From NCBI GenBank assembly GCA_963924555.1, contig OZ004595.1, forward strand, positions 1,922,001 to 1,986,000: 64,000 bases of DNA, given 5' to 3'. The notes beneath the pieces are model-generated. The model ran no database searches. It worked only from the letters and a program-made list of their open reading frames with translations, and was not told where the DNA came from. This document shows positions 1 through 12,776 of this stretch, in pieces (position 1 is the first letter of the stretch; every line of letters begins with the position of its first letter). The DNA is from Crambe crambe (taxonomy: Eukaryota; Porifera; Demospongiae; Poecilosclerida; Crambeidae). Both the position numbers and the translations under genes were made by a program.

Positions 1-75
1 GTGATCATAAGCACCATACTGCCATGATGGTATTGCAAGATTGATAACATACTTCTTGAATGAGAACACACTCAC

Positions 76-792
76 CTGCAATTCATCCAGCATGTCATAC
101 ACTTGCTTGTTATAGAACTCATCATGTAGACAGTTGAAAGATGTCAGACTAAGAACATAGTCGTTGTGAGCATTGTAACTGCGAAGTATTGTTGTATCCT
201 GAAGCAACACAATGCACAGTAAGTTGTCAATCACCACAGCTTGAAATCAAAAAATTGGAACATAGTAACAGTTACACCTCCCTCCCTAATCAAAACACTT
301 ATTCGTCACTTATCCATCTTCCATTCATATCAACTATATTTCCCTAGCATCCATGTCCTGAATTAGACACCTTCCTAATTAGAACACTTGTCTACCCCTT
401 TCCCAATCTCTCAAGCCCCTCCCCCTTTCCTCACTCTCTCAAGCCACTCCCCTTTCCCCACTCTCTCAAGCCACTCCCCTTTTCCCACTCTTTCTCTCTC
501 AAGCCACTCCCCTTTTCCCACTCTCTCTCAAGCTTCCCCACTCCCTCTGGCCCATCTTTCTCAAGCTCCTCCCCCTTTCCCAATCTCTCTCAAGCCACTC
601 CCCCGTCCCCTCCTACACAGACCCTTTTGTACACACATACGTATGTATGTACCTTGACTGTTCCCTCCCCTTTGTCTAATCCTTCGGCATAGCGAAACCA
701 CTGGTCCTGGTACTCACGAAACAACTTCTGCACATTGTCTTCAGTCTTATCCACTCGAGACATGTACACTTCTCGAAAGGCATACCACTAAA

Positions 793-891
<99 letters not shown>

Positions 892-3800
892 CTTTGAAAG
901 GCATATAAATGAGGCAAACATTTTCCAGAAATGCTATCATGTTCTTATGTATTTTTGTATTATTTTTTCACCCCCTTTAATCAAGATACAATTCTTAGTC
1001 CTAACCTACTGCAACAGTACTAACAATACCTTCTTCATGAGGTGCTTCTTCCTGCTCATGAGGTCACTCAACTGCTGACTGACGGAGGTGAGGAGACGTT
1101 GAGAGAGATCGGTGTAACTACGTGCCTGTCGGTCACTCTCTTCCAACATGGCTTCCCAAGCCATGAAGTAGCTGGTGCCGGACAGAAGTCTACCAGAGAA
1201 GAAAGAAAGACCATCAGATCAGTTTTAGTACATACATACATACATACATACATACAGTACTGACACAAACAAAGAAGTCCGTCATCAGTCAAATACTGAC
1301 CAACTCATATGTATTGACAGGATAAAATACTAACAGCAAACTGTTTTGATCAATCTTATCAATTTGATCAACTGTTTCCCCTCCAGTTTAATACTAAATG
1401 CAGGGCAGACCACTCTATCTGGATGAAGAAACTTCAAAGAATAGTGGGCTGGGTCTATGGCATTAATATTCTCATGGATATACCCTGTTTGAAAGTACAG
1501 CTCTGCATTACACATCTTGTACTCTGCACAAATTGCACACCACCAGTGCACTGTGCCTATAATGAGAAGGAAGCCATACTGACTCAATTCCTAATGTAGT
1601 GCATACACCAATACAATACAGTGTAGTAATAATAATAAAGGTTGTGTAGCAGCTGCAATCAATGACCAGGGGCTGATCCAGGATTTGAGAAAGGAGGGGT
1701 GACAACTAAATTTCGCGCGCAAAATTCGCGTAATTTCAGTGGTTAACAATGACAGATGAAAGGCTGGGCATTTGGGAATCATTGCTTGACATTAAGGCAG
1801 TCTATGACAATTTTAAGCAGAAATACCCGAGAAAAATGACTAGCAATAGTTTAATTTCTGTTAATGAATAATGTCAGTATTAATTTTGCTTTTTCTTATT
1901 AATCATGAATATCATTAAACTTGAGAGGGGGGGGGGGGGGGGGGGGGTGATAAGTCACCCATTTCACCCTCTCTGGATCAGCCCCTGATGACTGCCTTCA
2001 TCCTTGCAAGTGTGCACATCATTTTAATACTGTTTATAGTTATCTTACGGGTCTTTCTTTAGGCTTTCAGCCGTTTTTCTCTTGAAGCCCTTTACCAGAT
2101 TGTGGAGTTGCTGGGAGTGCTGTTCCTCCACTGACGCCAACTTGTGCACAAAGTCCACGGCTGCAGGGAACAGGAAGAGGGCAATAAGGAACAATTAGAG
2201 GAACAGAGGAGAGGAAGACGGCAATAGGGAACAGTTAGAGGAACAGAGAAGAGGATGAGGGCAATAGGGAACAGAGGAGAGGATGAGGGCAATAGGGAAC
2301 AGTTAGAGGAACAGAGGAGAGGACGAGGGTAATAGGGAACAGAGGATGGGGTAGGGGAAAGCAACAGACAGAAGAATAGAAGGGGACATTGAATAATATT
2401 ATGGAGTGGCATAATGGATCCCTCAGGGGGTAGGGAAGGAAAATGGCCACAGATAACACTAGTATAGCCATGGGGAAACAGCCAGAGGGTGTGGCATTTC
2501 GGGGATCCTGTCTAAACTATTCATTCAATAAAAAATTCCAGATTTTATTTCACAGTGCTAAAGTTAGTACTTTGGCAGCCAAAAACAGTCACACATGAAA
2601 AGTGACCTTTTTCTAATACAAGACTGCCTCACTCACTAAGAAAGAACAAGTTGTCAACTAGCTTGGCTTAGGCAGCAACCAAACAAGAGACCGAGTGCTT
2701 TAACTCTGTTAATTAAGAATGTGAAGGGTCAAAGTAACATATGAAAATATCCTTTTCTAATGCCTCACTATAAAATAGTCAAGGCTGCAACATTACAAGC
2801 TTTTAAGTTTTGAATAACTCTTCGTTAATAAAGCTTCTGCAATTGTGAAACGAAAATTCTAACGCCGCACTCACAAAGATAAAATAGTCAACATTGATTA
2901 GGCTGTAGCAAAACAAGCTTTATATCTTGCATAACTCTGTCAATGATTAAGAATGTTATTGTAAGGGTCAAAGCAATTGTTCAATCAGTGAACACAATAT
3001 TAATACATTTGCATACAGGATAATGTGATATGACTGACTGTTGCATAGGTGTGGAAATAAGGACATCACCATCAGGACAGGACACTACACTATCAGGACA
3101 CTATACTATCAGGACACTACACCATCAAGGATATTTATGAAAGGGAATTCAAGTGGTAGTATTGCTGAGTAGTGAGTACAATCTTGAAAATAATTTTTTT
3201 TCCCCAAAACAGATTGGTCAACAATGGTGTACAGTAATGTCATGGCCATGGTGTAATGTAATGGCCACCTACCTAACCTAACCTTTGCCCCACAATAAAC
3301 TGGCCAACACGGTGTAATGTAGTGGCCACCTACCTAACCTAAACGTTTGCCCCACAATAAACTGGCCAACATGGTGTAATGTAATGAACACCTAACCAAA
3401 ACATGGTGTAACAATGGTGTAACATGGTGTAACATGGTGTAACAATAATAAGGGGCTACCAGAACATGTAAGTAGAAACTGCTACTTCTTGGACACCTCT
3501 GATGTTGTCCATGATCGCTGCATTTAGGAGAGTAAGCATGACATGACGTATTCTTCATGATGGAGGTAGCTTAGAGGTTGGATCGCATTTCAGAGTCATC
3601 TTAAGGCGGCGGGTATGCGTTTGCTCATGAATAATTCATGAGTTAATGAGGCGAGTAGTTGCACCGACTATGAGATGGTATAGTTGAAAACTACAGTTTC
3701 ATACTGACTAGCACTTCCTACTCTACATCTGAGGGCAAACCAGACACTCGAGAACACTACCGTTGCAGAGAAACTCAACCGCTAAGCAGCCATACCTCGA

Positions 3801-5869
3801 TCGATTTTTTGACGTCAATTTTCTCGAACTACAGGCTTGTGATGACTGTCTTTTGTGCTTATTCCAGTTGTATAAACCAAGATGCAGGGCGGCGCGGAGA
3901 GATTTTAGCAAGAAAAGCCAACACTCCTGAATTTTGATCGCTTTTAGCCGTCGATCGAACGATCGATGGGCCATAGCTCTCGCGTACAGTGGCTTCTTTT
4001 CAAAATCTCTCCGTCTGGCCCTGCCCACTGGTTCATATAATAAGAAAAAGTACAAAATGCGGTCAGCATATGGCTGCAGTTTGAGAAAATTGACGTCAAA
4101 AAATCGATCGAGGTATGGCTGCTTAGTGGTTGAGTTTCTCTGCAACGGTAGTGATCTCGAGTGTCTGGTCTGCTCTCAGTTGTAGAGTAGGAAGTGTTAA
4201 TCAGTATTAAACTGTAGTTTTCAACTGTAGCATCTCATAGTCGGTGCAACTACTCGCCTCATTAACTCATGAATTATTCATGAGCAAATACCTACCCGCC
4301 ACCTTAAGTACAGAATATCAAGACCAAGTCAGTATTCAAGTAATTACATATTATTACAGTGATGATAATCATTGAGCACTTCATATATATAGGAACACAT
4401 ACAAAGACATTCCGCTATCTACCAATTCACTTTGAACTTGTGACACATTCCTTGTCAAGGTACACCATTTTTAACCTTGTCACACGAGAGTACTGCTAAT
4501 GAGCAAGCACCTTACACAGTTTCACGCTAAAGTATGCGCTATACACTTGTTTATCAGTAAAGTGTCTTTTTAGCATTGAAAAAACTCTTTCAGTATCAGC
4601 TGATTCACAAGCCATGAATACAATTACCACAAATAACTCAGGGTCAGAGGTCAGATTGCATAAACTGAACCATCCATAGAGACAAAGTATTCACTTAATC
4701 ATTCACTATATCTGCTTAACTTTCTCAACTCTTGACCAAACTTCAAATACCAGCTCAATAGAGTAGTTAGTTGATGAGCTCTACTAGTGTGAAAAATTTG
4801 GTCAAGAATTGAGAAAGTTAGAATAGATATCAAAGGATGAATAGAGATACACTGTAGTATCCTATGTACCAGCTGTTCCTGGTGCACAATCACAGAGCTT
4901 GAGACAAGACACCCAAGGAAGCTACTCCAGATAAATGTACAAAGTTCCTGTGATGGTACTCCTGATACAGAGTGCCTAAAGATAGTCGTGATCCTGACAG
5001 ACACAGAGTACAGAGTGCCTGAAGACTCCTAGATATCCTATAAAGAGTGCCTGAAGATGTCCTAATCCTGACATACAGAGTGCCTAAAGATGTCCTAATC
5101 CTGACATACAGAGTGCCTGAAGACTCCTAGATATCCTGACATACAGAGTGCCTAAAGATGTCCTAATCATGACATGAACAGAGTACAGAATGCCCGAAGA
5201 TGGTCCTGACATACAGAGTGCCTGAAGATAGTCCTAATATTTGTAGCTCTACCCCAACACTCAATTGATTGATGTAAGATGAAGGGCAAAAAATTAACCA
5301 ATGTGAAGTGGTTCCAGTGCAAATGAAATGAAAAGCACATGTGTACAGGGTTTTGAATCTTTGCAACAAGAAAATGTTAGCTGTACTGCTGTGGTCCAGG
5401 CCTAGCTACCACTATTCTGCTACTACTACTTCCAAATAAGGAACGGTCTTGGGTCTTCAGTCTGTTGCAAAGAACCACACTTTACAGTGCTTCCCCCCAG
5501 TATACTAAATGCAGGGTAGGCCACCCTGCTTAGATATAGAACTTCAAAGAAAGTGGGCTGGGTCTATGGCATTTTCTCATGAATATACTTTAGCACCCTA
5601 CTGCTAGGGGAGACTCTGCTCTAAAAAGAGTGAAGCCACTTTTTGACGACTCAGCAGGAATGCTCTTAATTAGCCCATAGCAATATTTACATTCGTTTAT
5701 TACTGATTATCACCCACTTGTAATGATAGCAACCAAATTAATACAAAATCATGTTCTGCACTTGCTAGCGAAGCACGACAACAATCCAAAGGGGAAATTA
5801 TCCAAGTATGCACTTAATTAATCTGAGCATAAAGGCTAGCATTCACATGTCTTAGAGAGGCAGAGAGAG

Positions 5870-5960
<91 letters not shown>

Positions 5961-8900
5961 CATTGACACTCAGCAAATCAAACATCAAATCAACTAAACA
6001 AGGGGGATAGTAGTCTTAGGTTGCCCATGACTGGAGACAGACGGATACAGCTTTCCACACACCAATTTGGCATACCATTCCAGTGAGTAGCGAGAACTTG
6101 TGGGCATACCTATACACCAAGAACCTAACTTCATTAACCTCCTTTATGTGGACCAATTATCACATCAGTAGCAGCCAAAGTGATACAATAACACAGCACA
6201 TTTTCCCCAGTTACCAAAGGTTTGGCATGCACTCACAAAGTTGGCCAAACTAATTGGATGATGAACCATTTAGTTCAACACTCACATGAACAATAGGTTT
6301 ACCAATCAGCTTCTGTACAATTGAAAGTAAAGCAGACTAGCCTTTGAAGTTGCCAGAATGCTAACAGATAATTTTAAAATTCAAATTTCCACTAAGAGGA
6401 ATGTCAGTGGTGATAGATAGAGCCTGTCATCTAGAATACAAGATGCTTGTCCAAAGAAGGTGCAGATGAATGCAATTGTAATGTTGTTAAATCCTATGCT
6501 TCACTGGAGAGTTGCTATTACAGGGTTCTCCCCAGGGCTGATAAATGATTGAACATGCCCTCACATCCTCGGTGTCCCATGCATGTGGTCAGTGGTTTTA
6601 GTATTATGCAAATAAAAACACTCAGACTGAAAAGCATGTGGCCATGAGTAATAGACCACTCTCTGGGGAGAACCAGACTATGGTACTGGTTTCCAGTCAT
6701 TGCCAACCACACTCCAGTGTTTAAATCATTGAACATGTCCAATATCATGTGATACAATTATACTCTCGACCAATCAAGTTGAACTCTGTTCTTCAACCTA
6801 TATTCCTTCAACCTAACCTAAATTCCTTCACCATTTCTTGATTGTCATATGACGTGGTGAAAGTTATTAACTCTAAGCTGCAGTAACAACGATTATGATA
6901 ACAATTGGACACATAATGAACAATCTGGGAAATTTGAGTCATCAGTATCGTCATCATTCTCTGGAATTTTAGAACGTACCAAGACTGTGGCTTCATGATA
7001 TGTATAGCTATACTTGAGTTATATAGGAAAGGCCATCATTTCAAAATGCTGAGGTCTTTGCTGGTCTGAAAGCAGATTAAATATAATAATCAAAGAATGG
7101 TCGCACCTCTTTTCTTCCGTTCTACCAGTCTGTCGATGCAGGGAGGAGTGGGGAATGGAATGTCATGCAATAGTATACGATATGAAATGGACCATGATAT
7201 TGAATTTAAAGCACGTATGAATTGACGAGTATTACAGTGCTCTTTCGTTGTGAGCTCAATGAAATCCCCCCTCCCCTTCACCCCCAATATACCCTGAAGG
7301 TTTTCTTTCATTCTTTTGCTTTGTATTCAATATGGCCAAAAAAATACTTCTGTACAAATAAACTAAATAAAGTTTTGATTTTATGATCAGTTGCTGCAGA
7401 GCAGTGGAAAAACTTTTAAGTAAACTGAGCACTACATTATGTATGCTTTCAAGTTCAAATCATGATTCAAAAAAACAAAAAAACAATAACATCTCAATTT
7501 TGATAACTGGTCCACCATCCGAGCGGGACATTCTGACGGGGATTGAGACTGGTATGTAGTTTCAATGTGTACAGGAACGATAAGATTGGGGAAACCGATC
7601 GAGTCTCAAACTTCACAATTGTATTTTTAATCATCCACTCATGCAAAAAAAACATCTAGAAGTACACAATTTAGCGCATATGCACACACACATTTATCTA
7701 CACTTTGAATAAGGTTGTACTCTACAAGAGATTTGTCCATGAATTGGTAAGCAGTTTAGAATTGCAATTCCCCCATCCTACCAGAGAAATTTAAGCCTAA
7801 TTGGCACACATATTAACACCATGAAAAGCATACGGCTATCTCTTGATGTGACATACTAAATTTCCTTAACACCATGAAAAGCATTCACACCTATACAGCC
7901 TTCTCTTGATATGCATTTCCTTGATCAGCGGCTACTACCTGCAGGTACACTTGACTATGTATTCGAGGGCAGTCACTGCTCAAGGAAAATCTTTAAAAGC
8001 TTTTTTTTGGCACATGAAGAACTGCAGGGAAAACTAACAGACCATTAACAAAATAAAATGTACACAAGAGTTGTGGTTCGATCAGATCACATATGGAAAG
8101 TGTGCAGCAAAGGTGATCCATGGCCAATGGAGGGCAGAATTCATCCATGGGGGATGACCCCATCAATTAGGGTGCATAAACCACCAGATATACCAAAATT
8201 GAATAAGCCAGGGGATAAGCCAGTCCCTATCTTGCATACACACTCAAATGGTCTCAAATTATGTTGCCAGGAACTGAAAAATTTTTTTTGCCTGATCACA
8301 TCCTGCCTGCAGGTGTTCAATGTTTGAGTGACCCTGTGACACTTCATAGCTTGCATAGCAGAGTAGATTCAATTTCAGGATTATCCAGGACTCCTCACCC
8401 AAGATGTGTGTCTGCTGGCACAATTGTGTAATGAAATCTGATGTCAGTACTGTGACACATTATGTCCTACAGGACAAATAATGAGGTCTAACTTTTGACA
8501 TCTTCATATGATGTTTGAAACAGGGAGGGGGGAGGGTGTGTGCTCCCATGATGATTACAAGAAAGAGCAAGTAAGGAAGGTATCAAATTATTGTACTAAC
8601 AAAGCTATGAAATATGACCTGTCTTTTTTTTTTTTTAGTCCTTTAACCTGCGGGTAAGTAAATATGCAGTAACATCCCAGAGAGGCAATGATATGCCACA
8701 CCCCACTTTTAATTCCTCCTCTTCCCCTTATAAAAATTCAATTACCAGCCACACACTCATGTACACCATTCCCATTTTAGGGACAATGGAATAGTAGTAG
8801 TAATTCTCACTATACATAAAATTTAATTACACGCCTCTGGCTCCAAGGTTAGGTTGAAAACACCAAAACTAATAAGTAAGATCATACTTCTCTACTTGGT

Positions 8901-9281
8901 AAGGTCGCACCGAATACAGACTGTATAATTATTGCTTGATATGGTAACTATGACAACACCAGATGTGCTGGATGTCCATTCTTGTTTTCGTAGGCTATCA
9001 GCTGGAAGCCTGTTTAGATATCCAACTGAAACTTTAATACTAAACCTTCAGGCAACAACAAAAAAACTCAGAGACAATGTGAGAGTATAGCAGCCACTTA
9101 TAATTATTGGGGCAACAACTCCTCTACGCTTTTATCCATAGAGGTGATAGCGATCATTCAAGACACTGATACATTCAAGACACTAATGTCGAGAGTGGTG
9201 AACATTCAAGATACTCTAAATTGTAACAGTCCTAGAGCACACATCTGTTATTGCAATGGGCCAAGAAACAGAAAGCTAGAC

Positions 9282-9359
<78 letters not shown>

Positions 9360-10336
9360 TCCAGGGAGTCCACATTAATTTGAGTTGTGATTTCACTGAA
9401 GGCCACACACAATAGTCAAGACATGTAATATTCTTGTCCTGAATAAAATGTGTCCTGAATACAAAGGACCCCTCTTGAATACAAGATAATCATGGAACAA
9501 TCATGAGAAATAGCCAAACACATCAAGACTTACATGATACATGTTACTATATCAAACAGAAAAGGCTAAGAGTGGGAGAACCATTTGTTGTTAGAGCATG
9601 TCCAAAACCAGATCTGAAGTTTGAGCTCTAGGGATGTGCTAGCATACATAGAGATGCCTAATACACTGGCAATTAACAGTGCCTTACAATGCTTAAAAGA
9701 GCGTGCCAAATTCTTCGAGTTGTTAACAACATGTGAAGTGATTGGATTCAAATAATATGCCAACAGCAGGGAAGAAAGAAAAGATCAATTTTTCCTTTTC
9801 TCTGGAATAATATATACTGTACCTGATGACCATTAACTCAATACAAGGGCTGGACAGAAATGGTACAGAAAATTTTTTCATTATGTCAGGCTGTTATATT
9901 TTAAAACACTTCTTTGTATATCATAGCTAACAATACAGCTGCAGCTGCTTTATCACATGCTGACAGGATTTCCTCAAATAGAAGCTTTGTTTGACAATCT
10001 ATTTGATGCCTCAAAACAGTTGGTGTCAAATATTTCCAGCTCAAATTAACCCACATTAAGAACTTTTTAGCCTATGAATATGGCCACATGAATAAGCCAC
10101 ACACGACTTGGCACACTGTCTTCATGGTGAAAATAGTGCTAGACAACGCCACATAATTATACAGCTAGAGTCAGCACAATATTAGCTTTTATCGGCTCAG
10201 TTTAGATAGCTAGCTAGCTAACACAAATACCTGTTTCAGATAACTTGGCTGCAAAGTTGGAGTGGGCTTTCAGGGCCTCGTTGGAACTCCTGTGAGGTAA
10301 GTCTCTGTACCTCATAAATTGAGCTGTTCCATTCAT
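76..10336 (-). CDS. F-BAR domain protein (FES/FER- or FCHSD-like), 5' part of gene
   Basis: Five exons join in frame on the minus strand: 10231-10336 (ATG at 10336), 2049-2160, 1030-1189, 653-787 and 76-198. All have GT-AG borders and phases agree at every junction; the gene continues past the left edge. The roughly 212 visible residues are a helical F-BAR domain: an N-terminal helix (VDFVHKLASVEEQHSQQL), a middle segment with MAWEAMLEESDRQARSY, and a late helix with HNDYVLSL. That last motif resembles the FER kinase F-BAR (HNQYVLAL), but FCHSD proteins have a related one. Such domains dimerise into curved modules that bind and bend membranes and recruit actin regulators. Without the C-terminus I cannot say whether an SH2-kinase (FES/FER) or SH3 (FCHSD) tail follows. 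Intron 1 is about 8 kb, unusually long here. The gene is divergent from PAQR3. Confidence 0.8.
388..600. repeat. C/T-rich minisatellite
   Basis: About seven degenerate units of 26-30 bp built on ctctctcaagccactcccc lie in an intron of the F-BAR gene. The apparent open frame across them is a by-product of the repeat. Confidence 0.8.
798..889. repeat. (GA)n microsatellite
   Basis: A nearly pure GA tract of about 90 bp lies 11 bp upstream (gene sense) of the F-BAR exon that begins at 787. Read on the minus strand it is a CT-rich polypyrimidine tract leading to that exon's acceptor. Confidence 0.95.
1388..1482 (+). repeat. Dispersed short repeat, copy A
   Basis: Shares actaaatgcaggg, cttcaaagaa and gtgggctgggtctatggcat with copies near 5501-5587 (+), 17740-17830 (-) and 58752-58812 (-). 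No coding capacity. A C-rich stretch precedes the shared core, as in copies B and C. Confidence 0.7.
1667..1987. mobile_element. MITE with 15-bp TIR and 5-bp TSD
   Basis: The ends are exact inverted copies: CAGGGGCTGATCCAG at 1667-1681 and its complement ending at 1987. The 5-bp direct repeat ATGAC flanks it at 1662-1666 and 1988-1992. The 321-bp interior has no open frame and contains a 21-nt G run. It is a non-autonomous DNA transposon. The CAGGGG end recalls hAT-type elements, but hATs duplicate 8 bp, so the superfamily is uncertain. It sits in an F-BAR intron. Confidence 0.75.
1927..1947. repeat. Poly(G) tract
   Basis: About 21 consecutive G inside the MITE at 1667-1987. Confidence 0.95.
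2160..2350. repeat. Purine-rich ~39-bp minisatellite
   Basis: Four to five imperfect units carry gaggaacagaggagaggatg and gggcaatagggaacag. Intronic, next to the F-BAR second exon. Confidence 0.8.
3060..3445. repeat. Compound tandem repeats
   Basis: Three adjacent arrays: ~16-bp units (aggacactacaccatc) at 3066-3127; ~66-bp units (gtaatggccacctacctaac, ccccacaataaactggccaa) at 3225-3400; and 12-bp acatggtgtaac units to about 3445. Confidence 0.75.
3605..4303. mobile_element. Foldback MITE with TTAA target duplication
   Basis: Two imperfect inverted arms of roughly 220 bp (3605 to about 3830 and about 4080 to 4303) face each other around a 250-bp centre. The termini are GG[C/T]GGCGGGTA, and TTAA lies on both sides (3601-3604, 4304-4307), the footprint of piggyBac or Kolobok elements. 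The arms share motifs such as gcaactactcgcctcattaa and aaatcgatcgaggtatggct. No transposase is encoded, so this is a non-autonomous element. The two open frames seen across it on opposite strands are the arms read in opposite directions. Confidence 0.85.
4955..5235. repeat. ~33-36-bp minisatellite
   Basis: Six or more units with gacatacagagtgcct(g/a)aag followed by variable atgtcctaatcct or actcctagatatcct segments. Confidence 0.8.
5501..5587 (+). repeat. Dispersed short repeat, copy B
   Basis: Same core as copy A (tatactaaatgcaggg to ggtctatggcat), preceded by a short run of six C. Confidence 0.7.
5853..5958. repeat. (GA)n microsatellite
   Basis: Long GA tract with two ggca interruptions near its left end; intronic. 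Confidence 0.95.
6521..6676. mobile_element. Possible hAT-like MITE
   Basis: The left end CAGGGTTCTCCCCAG is matched in inverse at the right by CTGGGGAGAACCAG, about 155 bp apart. The outermost bases do not pair perfectly and I could not find a convincing 8-bp duplication, so the boundaries are tentative. Confidence 0.4.
9285..9356. repeat. (GA)n microsatellite
   Basis: About 70 bp of GA in the first intron of the F-BAR gene. Confidence 0.95.
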
Positions 10337-10809
10337 GGCTGGCCTGGACCTTCCTTCTTCGGATAAAGACATCAAACAGGCAGCTAGCTAAAGGTGTAAG
10401 TTAGCTTAAGCTCTGATAACAATTCAGAGGTACAGGAGATTGCTAGCTAACAGGCTCAGATCTAGCTAAATCGCACAATAGCACTGCTTCAGTTGGCTTG
10501 GAATGCTAGTTTGCTTCTTTTTTTCACTGGCTGCATTATTAATTGCACACATGCCAGACAATACGCATGCGCTATACCTATTGGGCGCGCGCGGCATTCA
10601 AAAGTGGGCGCGGCGCCGGCCGGCCGGGCGGGCCGGGACAAGCCAGTCGACCACTTACCAACAGGCCATCTTGCTTGTAGCTAGCTCGAGCAGCGTTTAT
10701 TTGAGACAATTTATATGCAAGTCATTGTAGCCAGCTAGCTTAAGCTCTCAGAAAGTAGGAGGATCAGGACATCCCCATCTCCGCCCCTTCCTTGTTGAGC
10801 CCTGCGGTC
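10337..10809. promoter_or_regulatory. Bidirectional promoter, F-BAR / PAQR3
   Basis: A 473-bp interval separates the two divergent start codons. It contains the only strongly GC-rich patch of the region (about 10586-10640, gcgcgcgcggc and ggccggccgggcgggccggg). The palindrome CGCATGCG at 10564-10571 resembles an NRF-1 site. No TATA box was recognised. The promoter role is inferred from position and composition. Confidence 0.6.
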
Positions 10810-11374
10810 ATGATGAAAGAAACAGACGTAGAGAAAGGTCTAGACCCAAACTACCCTCGGGAGCAGTACATGAGCCATGAGACAGCTGAACCTCCAGTTC
10901 CTGTTGCTAATTCCCCCTTTGGGATTCCTCTCTACTCGTATCGGGCTATCCCTTCCTTTCTCCAGGGGAACCCGTACATCACCGAGGGCTACAGAGTGCA
11001 CCTCACACCAAAGATGTGCGTCAAGAGGTGAGATTTGTTATGTGAGAGTGCAAGAGATCCAACACTGTGTAATAGTGGTAGTGGGGAACTCTTATCACAA
11101 TACTGTATGTATGTCTATTCTGGTATGTATGTCTATTCTGGACACCAAGCTCGTTAAGATCAGAAATTTCTCTGTTGCCCCTCCCCCTTTTTTGATGAAT
11201 TTTCAGTGCCTTCATTTTCTCCAATGAGACGGTCAACATCTGGTCCCATCTGATTGGTCTGATTTACTTCACTCTGCTCCAGTTCAATGACAATCTCTAC
11301 TTTCTTCCAAGCCACAGCGCCAGCCTGGGAGACCACATCACCTTCTCCATTATGAATTTCTGCTTTCAGGTGAG

Positions 11375-11431
<57 letters not shown>

Positions 11432-11810
11432 ACTGTCTGCTATGGTTTCATACTAAGTAACAATTCTCTTTATGACAGGTTTGCATGTTCTGTTCCTGTG
11501 GTTATCACATGTTTTCCTGCCAATCAGAAGTGTCCAATAAACGCTGGCTGAGTCTGGACTTGGCTGGAGTATCCGTCGGACTCTGTGGTTGCTACTTCCC
11601 GGGGTCCTACTATGCTTTCTACTGTCACAAGGTATGTATGTAATGATGTGCAATGGAAAGGGGGAGGGGGAGGGGGGTGTCCCTGGAATCCAGCTGCTAT
11701 AATTATGGTCAAGAGGGTCTAAATTTTGAGAATAAGACTTACTCTAAATTATTAATTGGTGCACAAACCAGCACACTACATAGGGTATTGCCCCCAAATG
11801 ACTTTTGCCC

Positions 11811-11841
<31 letters not shown>

Positions 11842-12739
11842 AAAACAACAACAACTGAAGGTGTGTGTTAACTTGCAACTGATGGCTAAAGTAATACCTA
11901 CCGAATGTGGTTTATACTGCTTCAGGTTACCTATTATTATGGTGGGTCTCGTTTATAGGGCAGGGTTCTCTGATTATAATTAGAACACGGTTCACTGTAG
12001 CACAAATAATAACAAAAACAAAACACAAGCAATAAACACAACAAGCAATAAGGAAAGCACAAGCTACTGGTGAATTGAAACAGTTGATTGAGAGCCCTAA
12101 CTGTGAAATCCAACTTTACTGAACGTAGAGCTGTAGAAAGCTTAGCTGTACCGCCGTAGGAGTGCCGTCAGTTGGCTGACCATCACTGTGTGAACAGATC
12201 CTCACTTCGATATCATCAGACGTGGGAAATGGGAGGGACATGCTGAACCACGAAAGGTGCAGCAAGGGGTGGCACAGTCTGTACCATCCCACAATGCACC
12301 ATTAAGACTATCATCACAAAAATAGTTCCCTCCCGTGAATGAAGGGGGTAGGGCTGTTCGTCTTTTTTGGTTCTCCACACAGGGACAGTGATGTAATCCA
12401 GCACTAAAAGTCCAGATATGTTCTCGAGGTGTTCCATGAGGAATATTCTGTTCAAGGTACAGCTTGTTTAGGCACCTTTGCAACAAGCCTAGAGCACACT
12501 AAATTATACTGGAACTATTGTACTGGTACTTTGATGGAGTAGTGGAATAATGGATTAGTGTAAACTGTGGCTTGGGTGATCTGGCTTTCTCAGTTGCAAA
12601 GGTAATAAAACAAGCTGTAATACTGGAGGAGTAACATCTTTGTGTAGCAGTGTAAACCATGGAGCAGACTGTATCCACCCACCCATTTCAACATCTGGAC
12701 TCCAGAGTCATTTATAGTGTAGAATAATAGAGCTCTTAA

Positions 12740-12776
<37 letters not shown>

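Larger units (their letters stand above)
2161..10230 (-). other. 8-kb first intron of the F-BAR gene
   Basis: No gene was recognised on either strand. The intron contains minisatellites (2160-2350, 3060-3445, 4955-5235), a foldback MITE (3605-4303), a dispersed repeat copy (5501-5587), (GA)n tracts (5853-5958, 9285-9356) and a possible hAT-like MITE (6521-6676). Open frames of 60-106 codons look random. Confidence 0.6.

Noticed and set aside
676..921. ORFs of Ser-Leu or Arg-Glu runs over GA/CT tracts (also near 9144-9383, 39097-39514 and 62646-62927)
   Set aside because: Products of dinucleotide microsatellites, not proteins.
3723..4185. Opposed ORFs of 140 and 83 codons as genes
   Set aside because: They are the two arms of a foldback MITE read in both directions.
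8058..8356. Overlapping ORFs on both strands as a small gene
   Set aside because: No start context, domain or splice structure; ordinary intron sequence.
10792..10809. Upstream extension of PAQR3 to 10792
   Set aside because: It starts with TTG; the ATG at 10810 is the natural start.
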